In this document: positions 55,478-64,000 of the stretch, in pieces
Layout of the letters: every line of letters begins with the position of its first letter
Position numbering within the stretch: position 1 is the stretch's first letter
Assembly: GCF_033783015.1 (NCBI RefSeq)
Contig: NZ_CP123907.1
Coordinates: 248,001-312,000, forward strand
Direction: 5' to 3'
Source of the DNA: Corynebacterium sp. 21KM1197
GTDB taxonomy: Bacteria > Actinomycetota > Actinomycetes > Mycobacteriales > Mycobacteriaceae
DNA length: 64,000 bases
Translations under genes and position numbers: made by a program
Notes under the pieces: model-generated
The model's database searches: none
Told to the model about the DNA's origin: nothing
What the model saw: the letters and a program-made list of their open reading frames with translations, nothing else

Positions 55478-56431
55478 TTACCTTCCGCTGAGCACCGCGA
55501 TGGTCAGCATCACCGGCAGGGAGGTAAAGGTGGTGAGCAGCACGGTATCGCGCGCCACGATGGTGCCCTTCTGGAACGTGGCGGCGTAGTTATACACGTT
55601 CTGCGCGGTGGGCAGCGCCGCCAGAATGATCGCGGCGTAGCGTTCCTCGCCTTCCAGCCCCAGACCCAGGGTGAGTAACCAGGCCAGCAGCGGCATGACC
55701 AGGGTTTTCAACCCCGTGGCCAGGAGCACCCGCGAGCGATCCTTGGGCGAATCAAGCACCGTGGTGGTGTTCAGGGAGGCCCCAAAGCTCATCAGAATCA
55801 TCGGGATCGAGGCCCCGCCCAGGATCTCCAGGGGAGCCATCACCGGCTCGGGCACGGTGATCGAGGTCAGGCACACCACCAGGCCCGCCACGGAGGCCAG
55901 CACGATGGGGCTGAGCAGCGCGGTGCGGATGGCGCCCAGCACTGCGCGAGTGGTGCTCCCGTGGCTCCCGCCGCCCGCCCCGCTGGCCCCCAACACGGAG
56001 AGCAGCAGCGGCGTGAGCAGCGCCATCTGAATCACCAGAATGGGCGGGATATACGCCGCGCTGCCCAGCACATACATGCTCACCGGCAGGCCGATGTTAT
56101 TGGAATTAACGTACGACGCCGCTGCCGCGCCCATCGCGGTATCCGCAGCGCTGTGCTGCTGGCGGCCCGGGAGCACGCGCGCCACGACCAGAAACACCGC
56201 TCCGGTGAGCAGTGTGGCCAGCAGGCTCACCGCGATCACGGGCGAGAAAAGGGCCTGCGGCGGGGAGGTGGAGACCACCGTGAAGAGCAGCGCCGGGGTG
56301 GCCGCGTAGAACGCCACGCGGTTGAGCATGAGGCGGGCCTCGCCCGGCGGGATGATCTTGATCCGGCCCAGAACGTAGCCCACGGCGATCACCACCATGA
56401 TGATGGCAAACCCGGTGATCACGCCGATCAT
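55478..56431 (-). CDS. AEC (auxin efflux carrier) family transporter
   Basis: The 317-residue protein has ten predicted helices in two halves and family features NRVAFYAATPALLF, YVNSNNIGLPVSMYVLG with the crossover Asn-Asn, and AALPTAQNVYNYA in the second half. AEC proteins in bacteria move malonate, malate or amino acids; the substrate cannot be inferred. GGAGATC upstream of ATG 56431 is the likely ribosome site. It follows menA on the same strand after 19 bases. Confidence 0.88.
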   Translation of the reverse strand: MIGVITGFAIIMVVIAVGYVLGRIKIIPPGEARLMLNRVAFYAATPALLFTVVSTSPPQALFSPVIAVSLLATLLTGAVFLVVARVLPGRQQHSAADTAMGAAAASYVNSNNIGLPVSMYVLGSAAYIPPILVIQMALLTPLLLSVLGASGAGGGSHGSTTRAVLGAIRTALLSPIVLASVAGLVVCLTSITVPEPVMAPLEILGGASIPMILMSFGASLNTTTVLDSPKDRSRVLLATGLKTLVMPLLAWLLTLGLGLEGEERYAAIILAALPTAQNVYNYAATFQKGTIVARDTVLLTTFTSLPVMLTIAVLSGR

Positions 56432-56450
56432 GCTGCTGAGATCTCCTCTC

Positions 56451-57347
56451 CTAGGCGAGCAGGAAGCCCACGAACATCGCCACCGACCACACCAACATAG
56501 CCCGCCCCGTGCTCCCCAGCACCGGAATGAGCGCGGCCCCCGTCGCCCCACGGCGCACCGGCTGCGTGCCGACGACCCCCAGCGGCACCGCAAGCAGCCC
56601 CAACAGCGCCCACCACGTTGCGCTCACCGCGAGGACGAGGGAAACCACGAAGGGCACGGCGACGAGGGCGCAGAAGAGGCGGCGCGTGGGGGCGTCGCCA
56701 AGCCGGACGGCGAGGGTGATCTTGCCGCTGGCGGAATCGGAGGGAATATCGCGCAGGTTATTAGCCAGGTTTACCGCGGCGGAGATGGAGCCCACGCCCA
56801 CGGCGCAGGCCAGCCCCACCCAGGACGCCGCCCCGGCCTGAGTGTATTCCGTGCCCAGCACGGCCACCAGGCCAAAGAACACGAACACCGCCACCTCGCC
56901 CAGGCCCCGGTAACCATAGGGGCGGGAACCGCCGGTGTAGAACCAGGCACCGGCAATGCACCCCGCACCCACCAGGATCAGCCACCAACTGCTGCTCAGG
57001 CTCAGGGCGATGCCCGCCACACCGGCCACGGCAAAGGAAAGGAAGGCCGCGCGCTTCACCGCCTGCGGGGTGGCCAGGCCGGAGCCGGTGAGCCGCAGGG
57101 GGCCGGAGCGATCGTCATCGGTGCCGCGGATACCGTCGGAGTAATCGTTGGCGTAGTTCACCCCGATGATCAGCGCCCAGGCCACCGCGAGGGCGAGCAG
57201 GGCGCGCCACCAACTCGCGCCGCCCTGGAACGCGGCGGCCCCGGTGCCTGCGATGACGGGGGCGAGGGCATTGGCCCAGGTGTGGGGGCGGGCGCCGGCC
57301 CACCAATCGGCGGGGGTGGCGCTGCGGTGCTGCGGGGAGGAAGGCAT
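56451..57347 (-). CDS. menA: 1,4-dihydroxy-2-naphthoate polyprenyltransferase MenA
   Basis: MenA attaches the isoprenoid chain to DHNA in menaquinone synthesis. The 298 residues form a UbiA fold with the first Asp-rich motif [19 protein letters not shown] and the second around [14 protein letters not shown]; nine helices follow the usual spacing. It is upstream of the AEC transporter gene. Confidence 0.93.
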   Translation of the reverse strand: MPSSPQHRSATPADWWAGARPHTWANALAPVIAGTGAAAFQGGASWWRALLALAVAWALIIGVNYANDYSDGIRGTDDDRSGPLRLTGSGLATPQAVKRAAFLSFAVAGVAGIALSLSSSWWLILVGAGCIAGAWFYTGGSRPYGYRGLGEVAVFVFFGLVAVLGTEYTQAGAASWVGLACAVGVGSISAAVNLANNLRDIPSDSASGKITLAVRLGDAPTRRLFCALVAVPFVVSLVLAVSATWWALLGLLAVPLGVVGTQPVRRGATGAALIPVLGSTGRAMLVWSVAMFVGFLLA

Positions 57348-57406
57348 GGGGCTTATTGTCTCACTCGGACTGGGGCTGAAGGGCGGTGAGGGGGAGCCTA
57401 TGCTGG

Positions 57407-57436
57407 CTTGTGACAGTCCACCTTGATTGTCACAAG
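57407..57436. repeat. perfect inverted repeat at the end of peptide cassette 3
   Basis: CTTGTGACA (57407-57415) and TGTCACAAG (57428-57436) are perfect 9-bp arms around a 12-base loop. It is the counterpart of the second hairpin at 41103-41122. Confidence 0.7.
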
Positions 57437-57489
57437 AACGGCGAGGAGCCCCACCCGGCCGGTGAAACCAAGTGAGGCTCCTCGTGAGA

Positions 57490-57571
57490 CTAGCTGAGTG
57501 CCTCGATAATCGCGTTTGCTATTACTCGTGCGATTACGTTGATACTCAGCCTTCCTAATGAACCGTCGCAT
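57490..57571 (-). pseudogene. third peptide-cassette copy, frameshifted
   Basis: On the minus strand ATG 57571 gives MRRFIRKAE, but one extra base relative to the intact copy shifts the frame; the matching tail [20 protein letters not shown] ends in S-TAG in the next frame. Upstream codons NRRRSSNS match the intact head, yet no ATG precedes them. The downstream hairpins are kept (stems near 57440-57485 and 57407-57436). It lies between menA and DUF417. Confidence 0.6.
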
Positions 57572-57619
57572 GGAGTTGCTGCTCCGGCGGCGGTTTTGGG
57601 GATTTTGCGTAAATTAAGG

Positions 57620-58201
57620 TTACCCCTCCGTCACCCCCGCCTGCGGGTTCCGGCGCACCGCGATTCGCGCAAAGTCCGCCGCGCTCCACAGCGAGGCGCC
57701 GATCATGATGGCGTCTTTAATCACCAGCCTGCCGGGCGCGGCCAGAAGCGGGAAGCCGCCCTCTCCGCCGCCCTTGTCGGACACCCATACTTCCGGCGTG
57801 GTCACCAGGAAGGAGAGGGTGACCACGCTCATGCCCACCAGGAGCAGGGAGCCGATCACGCCCACCTTGGGCCAGATCCAGCCCAGGGCGATGAGCACGC
57901 CGATGGTCACGATGGTGCCGCCGATGAGCAGGGCGATGGTATAGGTGCCGTTGGCCTCGTGCCAGGCGTGGGCGGCGGCATCGGCTGCGCCCTCGGGGAT
58001 TTTGTTGGCGGCGTAGTTTTCCGGGTCGCGCATGAGCCAGGACATAAAGGGGCTATTGGCCACAAAGGGGATAATGCCCTGTGCCTCGTAATCAAAGATT
58101 TTAAGGGCGCCGATCCATACGGTGACGATGATCAAGCCGAGCCGGGTGAGCGTGGCTCCCACGCGCTCTAATCCGGCGATTTTGGTCAATATAGTGTGCA
58201 T
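57620..58201 (-). CDS. DUF417 (YkgB-like) membrane protein
   Basis: The 193-residue protein has four membrane helices and the DUF417 blocks LTRLGLIIVTVWIGALKIFD, YEAQGIIPFVANSPFMSW and GGFPLLAAPGRLVIKD. Some family members respond to hypochlorite stress (RclC); this is only an analogy. AAGGAGGG lies about 14 bases before the ATG. Cassette copy 3 follows it. Confidence 0.85.
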   Translation of the reverse strand: MHTILTKIAGLERVGATLTRLGLIIVTVWIGALKIFDYEAQGIIPFVANSPFMSWLMRDPENYAANKIPEGAADAAAHAWHEANGTYTIALLIGGTIVTIGVLIALGWIWPKVGVIGSLLLVGMSVVTLSFLVTTPEVWVSDKGGGEGGFPLLAAPGRLVIKDAIMIGASLWSAADFARIAVRRNPQAGVTEG

Positions 58202-58519
58202 GTGGGGAAATACCCTCCTTGGGGCATTGATTATGGGGGCGCAGGGGCTCCCTGGTTTTTCATGGGGGCGGAAACTATAAGGCGGGAACGCGAGGTTTAT
58301 GAACGCGAGTCCCGCCGAGTTCCACCAAGGGCCGATACTGTACCGAGGGACCCTCTCTTACCGCAAAGCGCCGCAGTGCATGGGGGTACACGGGGAGAAA
58401 AGTGTGCTAAAGCAAACTTTATGGGAGGGGAACCGTGTAGGGTGGGGTGGTCTTGCGGTCAGTGAGAACGTGCAGAGGGAACACGGTGGGCGCGGTGCGC
58501 TCGGATAAGCGGAGGCGCC
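58202..58519. other. divergent intergenic region DUF417 to glycosyltransferase
   Basis: This 318-base stretch has no gene. It holds a direct repeat GAACGCGAG (58286-58294, 58301-58309) nested inside an inverted repeat GGCGGGA/TCCCGCC (58281-58287, 58310-58316), a plausible operator or hairpin. GGAGGC at 58511-58516 is the ribosome site of the next gene. Confidence 0.5.
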
Positions 58520-59407
58520 ATGTGGATCAGGTATGTTACCGGCCAGGTGGTCAGTTTCTTTTTCACGCTTTTCCGTCTTATCCCGCTGCGCTGGAATAAT
58601 CGCTTTTCTCGGTCGCGCATTCCCGCGTGGAAAGAGCACGATCGCAGCGAGGTGCTCATCTCCTTGACCACGCACGGCCACCGTTTGCGCACGGTATTTT
58701 TGGCTATTGAATCGGTCATGCGTGGCTCGCACCGGGTGCCCATTGTGTTGTGGCTCGATCCCGAGGATTATGACCGTCGGGAGGCCTGGCCGCTCAGCCT
58801 CAAGCGGCTGGTACGCCGTGGCCTGACCGTGCGCCGAGGTGATGGAGGGCTGGGCCCGCACGCCAAGTATTGGAATCAATTTCGCGTGGTGGCGGGCTCG
58901 GATACCCGCGTGATCACCATTGACGATGACGTGATCTACCCCGAGTGGTTCGTCGATCGCCTGCTCACCATTGGAAATCTGCGCCTGGACGCGGTGGTGG
59001 CGTATCGGGCCCACCGCATCGAACTGCGCGAGGGGCGCTTGCTGCCGTACATGAAGTGGAGCCCCGCCGATACCAGTGAGGCCAGCCTGCTGCACTTTGC
59101 CACCGGGGTTTCGGGTGTGTGCTACCCACCCGCCTTCATCGAATACGTGGTGGCGCAGGGCATGAGGTTCCGGGAGGTGGCCCCGCGTGCGGATGACGTT
59201 TGGCTGCACGTGTGCGCGTTGCGTTCCGGTCACCCGGTGCGCCAGGTCTTTGCCAATCCGCGCAACTTTGCCGTCATTCCCTCCGCCCAATTAAGCGCCC
59301 TGATCGTGAGTAATGGCATGGGTGGCGGAAACGATGATCAAATCGAGAGGGCCTATACCCCGCAGGACGTGGCCCGTCTGGTGGAAATCAGCGAGCAGGA
59401 GGATTAG
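58520..59407 (+). CDS. GT-A type glycosyltransferase-like protein
   Basis: The 295-residue protein begins with a hydrophobic anchor (VTGQVVSFFFTLFRLIPLRW) and contains ISLTTHGHRL, VLWLDPEDYDRR and the metal-binding DDD in RVITIDDDVIYPEWF, as in family 2-like transferases. ADDVWLHVCAL is a later acidic motif (DxW). The substrate is unknown. Its stop overlaps the menE stop by three bases on the opposite strand. Confidence 0.8.
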   Translation: MWIRYVTGQVVSFFFTLFRLIPLRWNNRFSRSRIPAWKEHDRSEVLISLTTHGHRLRTVFLAIESVMRGSHRVPIVLWLDPEDYDRREAWPLSLKRLVRRGLTVRRGDGGLGPHAKYWNQFRVVAGSDTRVITIDDDVIYPEWFVDRLLTIGNLRLDAVVAYRAHRIELREGRLLPYMKWSPADTSEASLLHFATGVSGVCYPPAFIEYVVAQGMRFREVAPRADDVWLHVCALRSGHPVRQVFANPRNFAVIPSAQLSALIVSNGMGGGNDDQIERAYTPQDVARLVEISEQED

Positions 59408-60543
59408 CCCCTAGTCAGGAGGTCCGTCACACCCGCGCGGTGAATCTTTCCGGAGCCGGTGCGCGGCAGGGAGGCCACTCGCCGCAGTTCCTTGGGTAGT
59501 TGCCAGCGCGGAAGATCGTCCAGGGCCTCGATGAGATTGCCGGGTTCCGCGCTGCCGGTATAGGCCACGGCGATGGCCTGGCCCAGGCGCGGGTGGGGCA
59601 CCCCCACCACGCAGGCCTCCGTCACACCGGGTACCTCGCGCAGGTGCTGCTCGAGCACCTCCGGGTGGAGTTTGAGCCCCCCGGAATCGATCACCGCGTC
59701 GAGCCTGCCGCGCACGGTGAGCATATCGGCGTCGTCAAGCGCCCCGGCGTCGCTCGTGGCAAACCAGCCTTCCTCGGCAAAGGCCTCGTGGCCGGGGGCG
59801 TTGCGGTATCCGCGCGCGATCATCGGCCCGCCCAGGTGAATCCGATCGCCCTCGCCCAGGCGCACGTGCGCGCCGGGAAGCGGGTGGCCGTCGTACACGC
59901 AGCCCCCGGAGGTCTCGGAGGCCCCGTAGGTGCGCACCACGCGGATTCCCAGCCCGGCGGCCGCGCGGGCGTCGGCGGCGCGCAGGGGAGCCCCGCCCAC
60001 GAGCACGGCGTTAAAGGTACGCAGCGCCTCGATCCCCTCCAGATAATCCAGGGCCTTGAGTAACTGCGCAGGGGTGAGCGCGGTGTAGGCCCGCCCGCCC
60101 GCTAATCGACGCACCGCCCGGGCAAAGGTGGGCACGTGAAAACCGGAGCGCAGGTCGAGGCACACCGGTTCGGTGCCCGCCACGAGGGAGCGCACCAGAA
60201 CCTGAAGCCCCGCGATGTAGTGCCCCGGCATGGCGAGCAGCCAGGTGCCCTCACCCCCGAGGGCCTGGTGGGTGGCGTCCGCGCTGCTCACGAGGTTGAG
60301 CGCGGTGAGTTCCGCCCCCTTGGGCGTACCCGTGGACCCCGAGGTACCCACCACCAGGGCCACCTCGGGGTCGATCTCCTGCCCCGCGCGCTGTGTGGTG
60401 CGCAGAAGTTGCGCCCGGGCGGGATCGTTATCCGGCAGGGGCAGGAGGCTGCGCTGCCCGGCGATGGCCTCTTGAAGATCGGGCAGGATCGCGGCGGGAT
60501 CGGCGCTGGGAATGACGAGGGGTTCGAGAATGCGCTCGGTCAT
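59404..60543 (-). CDS. menE: o-succinylbenzoate-CoA ligase MenE
   Basis: MenE activates o-succinylbenzoate with ATP and CoA in menaquinone synthesis. The 379 residues are a short acyl-adenylate enzyme with VGTSGSTGTPKGAELT, RTYGASETSGGCVYDG, TSDAGALDDADMLTVRGRLD and RTGSGKIHRAGV; the missing N-terminal region is normal for actinobacterial MenE. TACCCT on the minus strand is seven bases before ATG 60543, so it is leaderless. Confidence 0.92.
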   Translation of the reverse strand: MTERILEPLVIPSADPAAILPDLQEAIAGQRSLLPLPDNDPARAQLLRTTQRAGQEIDPEVALVVGTSGSTGTPKGAELTALNLVSSADATHQALGGEGTWLLAMPGHYIAGLQVLVRSLVAGTEPVCLDLRSGFHVPTFARAVRRLAGGRAYTALTPAQLLKALDYLEGIEALRTFNAVLVGGAPLRAADARAAAGLGIRVVRTYGASETSGGCVYDGHPLPGAHVRLGEGDRIHLGGPMIARGYRNAPGHEAFAEEGWFATSDAGALDDADMLTVRGRLDAVIDSGGLKLHPEVLEQHLREVPGVTEACVVGVPHPRLGQAIAVAYTGSAEPGNLIEALDDLPRWQLPKELRRVASLPRTGSGKIHRAGVTDLLTRG

Positions 60544-60562
60544 TCCTCGTAGGGTAGTGCGT

Positions 60563-61051
60563 TTATGCCTCTGCGGTGGCAGTGGCGGAGCGGGAGCGGA
60601 ACAGGAAGGCGTCCGCGGCGATGCGGCCCGGCCCGGCCACGGCCAGGACAAGCGCGCAGGCGCCGATTGCGCCGGGGAGTTCCCAACCGCCGTCGGAGGC
60701 GAGCACGCCGTTACCCATGTGCGCGATGAGCGCGGCGCCCAGCATGTTCAGGGCTGCCAGCACGCCGACGACCGGGGTAAGCAGGCCCAGGATCAGGGCG
60801 ATGCCGCCGCCGAACTCGATGGCAGCGGCGATGAGCGCGCTGACCTGGGGAAGTGGTACGCCCATGCCCTCGAACATGCCCTGAACGGAGCTGATGTCGC
60901 TCACCTTTTGCCAGCCGTGGGCAATCAGGATGGTGCCCAGGAGCAGGCGGGCGATGAGGAGTCCAAAATCTTTAATTATTGAAACGACAACAAACTCTAT
61001 GGGGCTGGGACTCCCCGCGCAAGTCAGTAGTAGAAGGGGAAGCCGGACCAA
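60563..61051 (-). CDS. DoxX family membrane protein
   Basis: The protein has four helices with the DoxX pattern GLLIARLLLGTILIAHGWQK, FEGMGVPLPQVSALIAAAIE, GGGIALILGLLTPVVG and ALNMLGAALIAHMGNG. The start is unresolved: TTG 61051 gives 162 residues and overlaps the menB stop, whereas homology would begin near IKDFG (about 60980), where no ATG or GTG is available. ATT there is possible. Role in redox or sulfur metabolism is inferred for relatives only. Confidence 0.75.
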   Translation of the reverse strand: MVRLPLLLLTCAGSPSPIEFVVVSIIKDFGLLIARLLLGTILIAHGWQKVSDISSVQGMFEGMGVPLPQVSALIAAAIEFGGGIALILGLLTPVVGVLAALNMLGAALIAHMGNGVLASDGGWELPGAIGACALVLAVAGPGRIAADAFLFRSRSATATAEA

Positions 61052-61959
61052 TCCGGTTCGCGCTTGTTCAGGAACGCCTCCTTGCCCTCCACGGCCTCGT
61101 CCGTCATGTACGCCAGGCGGGTGGCCTCACCGGCAAAAACCTGTTGTCCCATCAGGCCGTCATCGGTGAGATTGAAGGCGAACTTCAACATGCGCTGCGC
61201 CGTGGGGGACTTCCCATTGATCTCCCGGGCCACCTGGATTGCCTCCGCCTCTAACTCCCCGTGATCGGCCACGATGTTCACCGCCCCCATGCGCTGCATG
61301 GTCTCGGCATCGTAGGCGCGCCCGAGGAAGAAGATTTCTCTGGCAAACTTCTGCCCCACCTGCTTGGCCAGGTAGGCGCTGCCGTAGCCGGCGTCGAAGG
61401 AGCCCACGTCCGCGTCCGTTTGCTTGAAGCGGGCCTCTTGGCGAGAGGCGATGGTGAGATCGCACACCACGTGCAGCGAGTGGCCCCCACCGGCGGCCCA
61501 GCCATTGACCACCGCGATCACCACCTTGGGCATGGTGCGGATCAGGCGCTGCACCTCCAAGATATGCAGGCGGCCACCCTCCACCTGCACTCGCTGCTCA
61601 TCCACGGTCTCAGCGGTTTCCCCCTCCGCGTACTGATACCCGGAACGGCCCCTAATCCGCTGATCGCCCCCCGAGCAGAAGGCCCAGCCGCCGTCCTTGG
61701 TGCTGGGGCCATTTCCGGTGAGCAGTACCACGCCCACGTCCGGGGTGCGGCGGGCGTGGTCGAGCGCACGATACAACTCGTCCACGGTGTGCGGGCGGAA
61801 GGCGTTGCGCACCTCGGGGCGGTCAAAGGCGATGCGCACCATGCCATCGCGGCGGTGTTCGCCCACGTGGCGGTGATAGGTAATGTCCGTGAGGTCCTCA
61901 AAGCCCTCCACGGCGCGCCACTGATCGGGGTCAAAGGGCTGCTGGGTGCTGTAACTCAT
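61024..61959 (-). CDS. menB: 1,4-dihydroxy-2-naphthoyl-CoA synthase MenB
   Basis: MenB closes the ring of o-succinylbenzoyl-CoA. The 311 residues include FDRPEVRNAFRPHTVDELY, CSGGDQRIRGRSGY, AVVNGWAAGGGHSLHVVCDL, DVGSFDAGYGSAYLA with the catalytic Asp region and the C-terminal helix ending SGFPFYY. TACACT on the minus strand is seven bases before ATG 61959, a leaderless start. The DUF559 gene's stop overlaps this ATG (ATGA). Confidence 0.95.
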   Translation of the reverse strand: MSYSTQQPFDPDQWRAVEGFEDLTDITYHRHVGEHRRDGMVRIAFDRPEVRNAFRPHTVDELYRALDHARRTPDVGVVLLTGNGPSTKDGGWAFCSGGDQRIRGRSGYQYAEGETAETVDEQRVQVEGGRLHILEVQRLIRTMPKVVIAVVNGWAAGGGHSLHVVCDLTIASRQEARFKQTDADVGSFDAGYGSAYLAKQVGQKFAREIFFLGRAYDAETMQRMGAVNIVADHGELEAEAIQVAREINGKSPTAQRMLKFAFNLTDDGLMGQQVFAGEATRLAYMTDEAVEGKEAFLNKREPDWSGFPFYY

Positions 61960-62840
61960 GGAGACGAGTGTAGGGCGCGGTGCCATTTGTGCACCGCTTG
62001 GACATCGCTGTGCAGCTGTATCCCCGGGGACCGCGCCGTGTGAAGGATCTGCGCCACCACATCATCAAGCGCATAATCCACACACGTATCGGAGTACCTC
62101 AACACAAGGTATCCCGCCCGCTGTGCCGCGTTGGACTTCCATCTATCGCGGACGAAGACGTCCGTGGCGGTGTGAAACTGCTGGCCGTCCACCTCCACCA
62201 GAATTGGTTGTCCCACCACCTTGAGGTCAAACACGTACGGCCCCACCCGGACATTGGACTGGGTAAAGAGGTTTTCCTCGGCGAGTGCGTGAGCCAACCG
62301 ACGCTCCGTTTGACTCGACGCGCCAATGATGGCCGAACCCGCTATCTTCCGCATGACATTCTTCGCAGCAGGATTTAGCGCGGCGAAATCCCGATGATAC
62401 TGCTCGGATCCCGTCAGACCGGAGTAGGAGCGCTCCAGAAAATTGAGGATTTTTGCGCGCGGCCACGCCTGAATAAGCCCCTGCGCCGTGAACACAGGTG
62501 AGGTCACTCGCAGATCTTGCTGCACGCGCGTGCGGCTTATCGACGCCCTGCTCAACCTCACCGTGTCCGTCTCAATGGGTGATCCCTGGCGGGGCAATAG
62601 TCCAGAAATCGGCCACGATAGTTTCTCCCACCCGTACAGATAAGCCGCCGTGAGGCCGGAGAAAACCACGTGGGGCCAGCGATGCCGAATCGCCCGTAAG
62701 CGCGTGAGATCATTCGCTTTGGGGCTGACGTAGAGGCCGTGGGCCAATCGCTCTAGGCTGCCCTGCGCGATGTGTTTTCTTATCTCACGCGGAGAAAGAC
62801 CGCCGCGGCGAAGATCCTTGGTGGTCCAAAAATCAGTCAT
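61956..62840 (-). CDS. AbiEi-like/DUF559 endonuclease-like protein
   Basis: The 294-residue protein has an N-terminal winged-helix region (TTKDLRRGGLSPREIRKHI and SLERLAHGLYVSP) like type IV antitoxin AbiEi and a C-terminal DUF559 domain (FDLKVVGQPILVEVDGQQFH, FVRDRWKSNAAQRAGYLVLR) with the acidic D-E-D and R pattern of Vsr-like restriction folds. Such proteins are common in Actinobacteria and usually lack a known toxin partner. It overlaps menB by an ATGA, so the two share a transcript. One GCTTATCGACG copy lies inside (62535-62545). Confidence 0.8.
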   Translation of the reverse strand: MTDFWTTKDLRRGGLSPREIRKHIAQGSLERLAHGLYVSPKANDLTRLRAIRHRWPHVVFSGLTAAYLYGWEKLSWPISGLLPRQGSPIETDTVRLSRASISRTRVQQDLRVTSPVFTAQGLIQAWPRAKILNFLERSYSGLTGSEQYHRDFAALNPAAKNVMRKIAGSAIIGASSQTERRLAHALAEENLFTQSNVRVGPYVFDLKVVGQPILVEVDGQQFHTATDVFVRDRWKSNAAQRAGYLVLRYSDTCVDYALDDVVAQILHTARSPGIQLHSDVQAVHKWHRALHSSP

Positions 62841-62888
62841 GCTTGCCTTAGACGGCGCTGAGCGGGTGGGCGGTTCCGATGTGCTGTA

Positions 62889-63010
62889 TTTTTCCTCGCC
62901 GGTGTGTGACAGGAGTGAACCGCACCCATCCCTAAGCGCAATGAGCGTATCTTTCCCTGCCGCTGTGTGACAGGAGTGAACCCCACCAGCCACCAAGCGA
63001 AAGAAAAGCA
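62889..63010 (+). repeat. tandem pair of roughly 60-bp intergenic repeat units
   Basis: Two units with a period of about 61 bp each contain TTTCCYYGCC, TGTGTGACAGGAGTGAACC and a CCTAAGCG-type or CCAAGCG-type end. They match the pair at 23569-23690 and the lone core at 13821-13841. An ACTGTGGGAAA direct repeat (63023-63045) follows. They separate the DUF559 gene from menC. Confidence 0.6.
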
Positions 63011-63084
63011 CCCAACCCCACCACTGTGGGAAAACTGTGGGAAACACGTGATACCCAAGAGCCACCCACCACTACCATGACCCC

Positions 63085-64000
63085 CATGACACCTTCTCCC
63101 TCCCTCGATGATCTCCTGGACAGAATCCACGTCGTCGCCCTCCCCATGCGGGCCCGTTTTCGGGGCGTGACCACCAGGGAGGCCCTGCTCATCGAGGGGC
63201 CGCAGGGGTGGGGGGAGTGGGCCCCGTTCGTGGAGTACTCCGATGAGGAGGCCGCCACCTGGCTGGCCGGTGCGCTGGAAGCCGCGTTCATGGGATTGCC
63301 GCCGACAACGCAGGGGTATGTGGAGGTCAATGCCACCATTCCCGCCGTGGAACCCCAGCGAGTGCCGGAGTTATTGGCCCGGTACCCGGGTTGCCGCACG
63401 GTGAAGATCAAGGTGGCGGAAAAGGGGCAGACCCTGACCGATGATGTGGCCCGGGTGGAGGCGGTGCGCGCGGAGATCCCCCAGGCCCGGATACGGGTGG
63501 ATGCCAATAGGGGCTGGACTCTCCACCAAGCCCTGGAGGCCGCCCGGCATCTGGGTTCCCTGGATTATATGGAGCAGCCCTGCGCCACGGTGGAGGAATT
63601 GGCGGCTCTGCGGGAGGCCTTGGGGGAGAAGAACCTTAACACCCGTGTGGCGGCCGATGAGTCGATTCGTCGGGCGCGTGATCCGTACCGCGTGGCGCAA
63701 CTCCATGCGGCGGACGTGGCGGTGTTGAAGGTCGCCCCCCTGGGCGGGGTGCGGAGGCTATTGGACATTGCTCGTCACATGGGGGAACACGCGATGAGCG
63801 TGACGGTGGCCAGCGCCCTGGATACAGCCGTGGGGATGAACGCCGGGTTGGTTGCGGCGGCGGCCCTGCCGCACCCCCAGGCGCCCGCGGGTTTGGGCAC
63901 GCAGAGCCTTTTTATTGAGGACGTCGCCGCGCCGCGTAGCCTCGTCGATGGTCGCCTGAGTACCGCCGCTGTGGTCCCCGAGGAAGCGCGGTTGCGGGGG
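63085..64000 (+). CDS. menC: o-succinylbenzoate synthase MenC, 3' end outside window
   Basis: MenC dehydrates SHCHC to o-succinylbenzoate in menaquinone synthesis. The visible 305 codons stay open to the right edge. Enolase-superfamily residues are present: TVKIKVAEK (catalytic Lys), RVDANRGW (metal Asp), MEQPCA (Glu), AADES (Asp) and VLKVAPLGG (second Lys). TACCAT at 63073-63078 is six bases before ATG 63085; ATG 63076 is in frame but overlaps that box. It completes the menE-menB-menC neighbourhood. Confidence 0.92.

Overview
This window is a high-GC, single-chromosome stretch that reads as a Corynebacterium. The gene order murB / fadD / mshA / gpmA / senX3-regX3 / ppx / proC / small HTH / bS22 / serB / glutaredoxin / hemA-hemC-hemD-hemB / hemE-hemY / hemL / phosphatase / tlpA-ccdA-resB-ccsB / menA / menE / menB / menC is the corynebacterial-mycobacterial backbone (Rv0482 to Rv0553 order in M. 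tuberculosis, from memory). Many genes carry a TANNNT box 6-8 nt before an ATG or GTG with no ribosome binding site, which is the leaderless-transcript layout typical of this group. I saw no tRNA, rRNA, CRISPR array or transposase.

Layout. 1-12.7 kb: cell-wall and core genes (methyltransferase edge, DUF2505, murB, a secreted C15-like peptidase, fadD, mycothiol mshA, gpmA, senX3-regX3, a cysteine-rich conserved protein, ppx and a low-complexity membrane protein). 12.9-17 kb: proC, a BldC-like HTH, the 33-aa ribosomal protein bS22, then an inserted ImmA/IrrE peptidase plus membrane protein pair, serB and glutaredoxin. 17-29.3 kb: haem genes hemA, hemC, hemD (SUMT-HemD fusion), hemB, hemE and hemY, interrupted by small membrane proteins and a P-type ATPase homologue that has lost every catalytic motif. 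29.3-42 kb: an accessory block lying between hemY and hemL. It holds a decayed hicAB, urease ureABCEFGD behind a clear AmtR-like box, a urea transporter, a FecCD/BtuF-type metal ABC transporter, a Schlafen/AlbA_2 regulator with its own palindromic operators, a 46-aa peptide gene and a DUF2283 gene. 42-51.4 kb: hemL, a histidine phosphatase, the system II cytochrome c maturation cluster, an orphan XRE protein, and rmlBCA. 51.4-64 kb: small membrane proteins, an enoyl-CoA hydratase behind a 23-bp palindrome, a polytopic membrane protein, an AEC transporter, menaquinone genes menA, menE, menB and menC (right edge), a glycosyltransferase, DoxX, DUF417 and a DUF559/AbiEi-like protein.

How it works together. 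Three core pathways run through the window: haem synthesis (hemL, hemA, hemB, hemC, hemD, hemE, hemY), menaquinone synthesis (menC, menE, menB, menA) and cytochrome c maturation, all supplying the respiratory chain. The urease block is a self-contained nitrogen/pH module: urea import, urea hydrolysis, metallocentre assembly and probably metal import, with a nitrogen-control box at its head.

Most unusual items: (i) ten exact copies of the 11-mer GCTTATCGACG, most inside genes using the otherwise uncommon CTT codon and three between genes; (ii) a three-member small-peptide cassette family (one intact, one frameshifted, one with an in-frame TGA), each followed by conserved hairpins; (iii) a full-length pseudo-P-type ATPase; (iv) repeated roughly 60-bp tandem intergenic units; (v) very compact divergent leaderless promoters.
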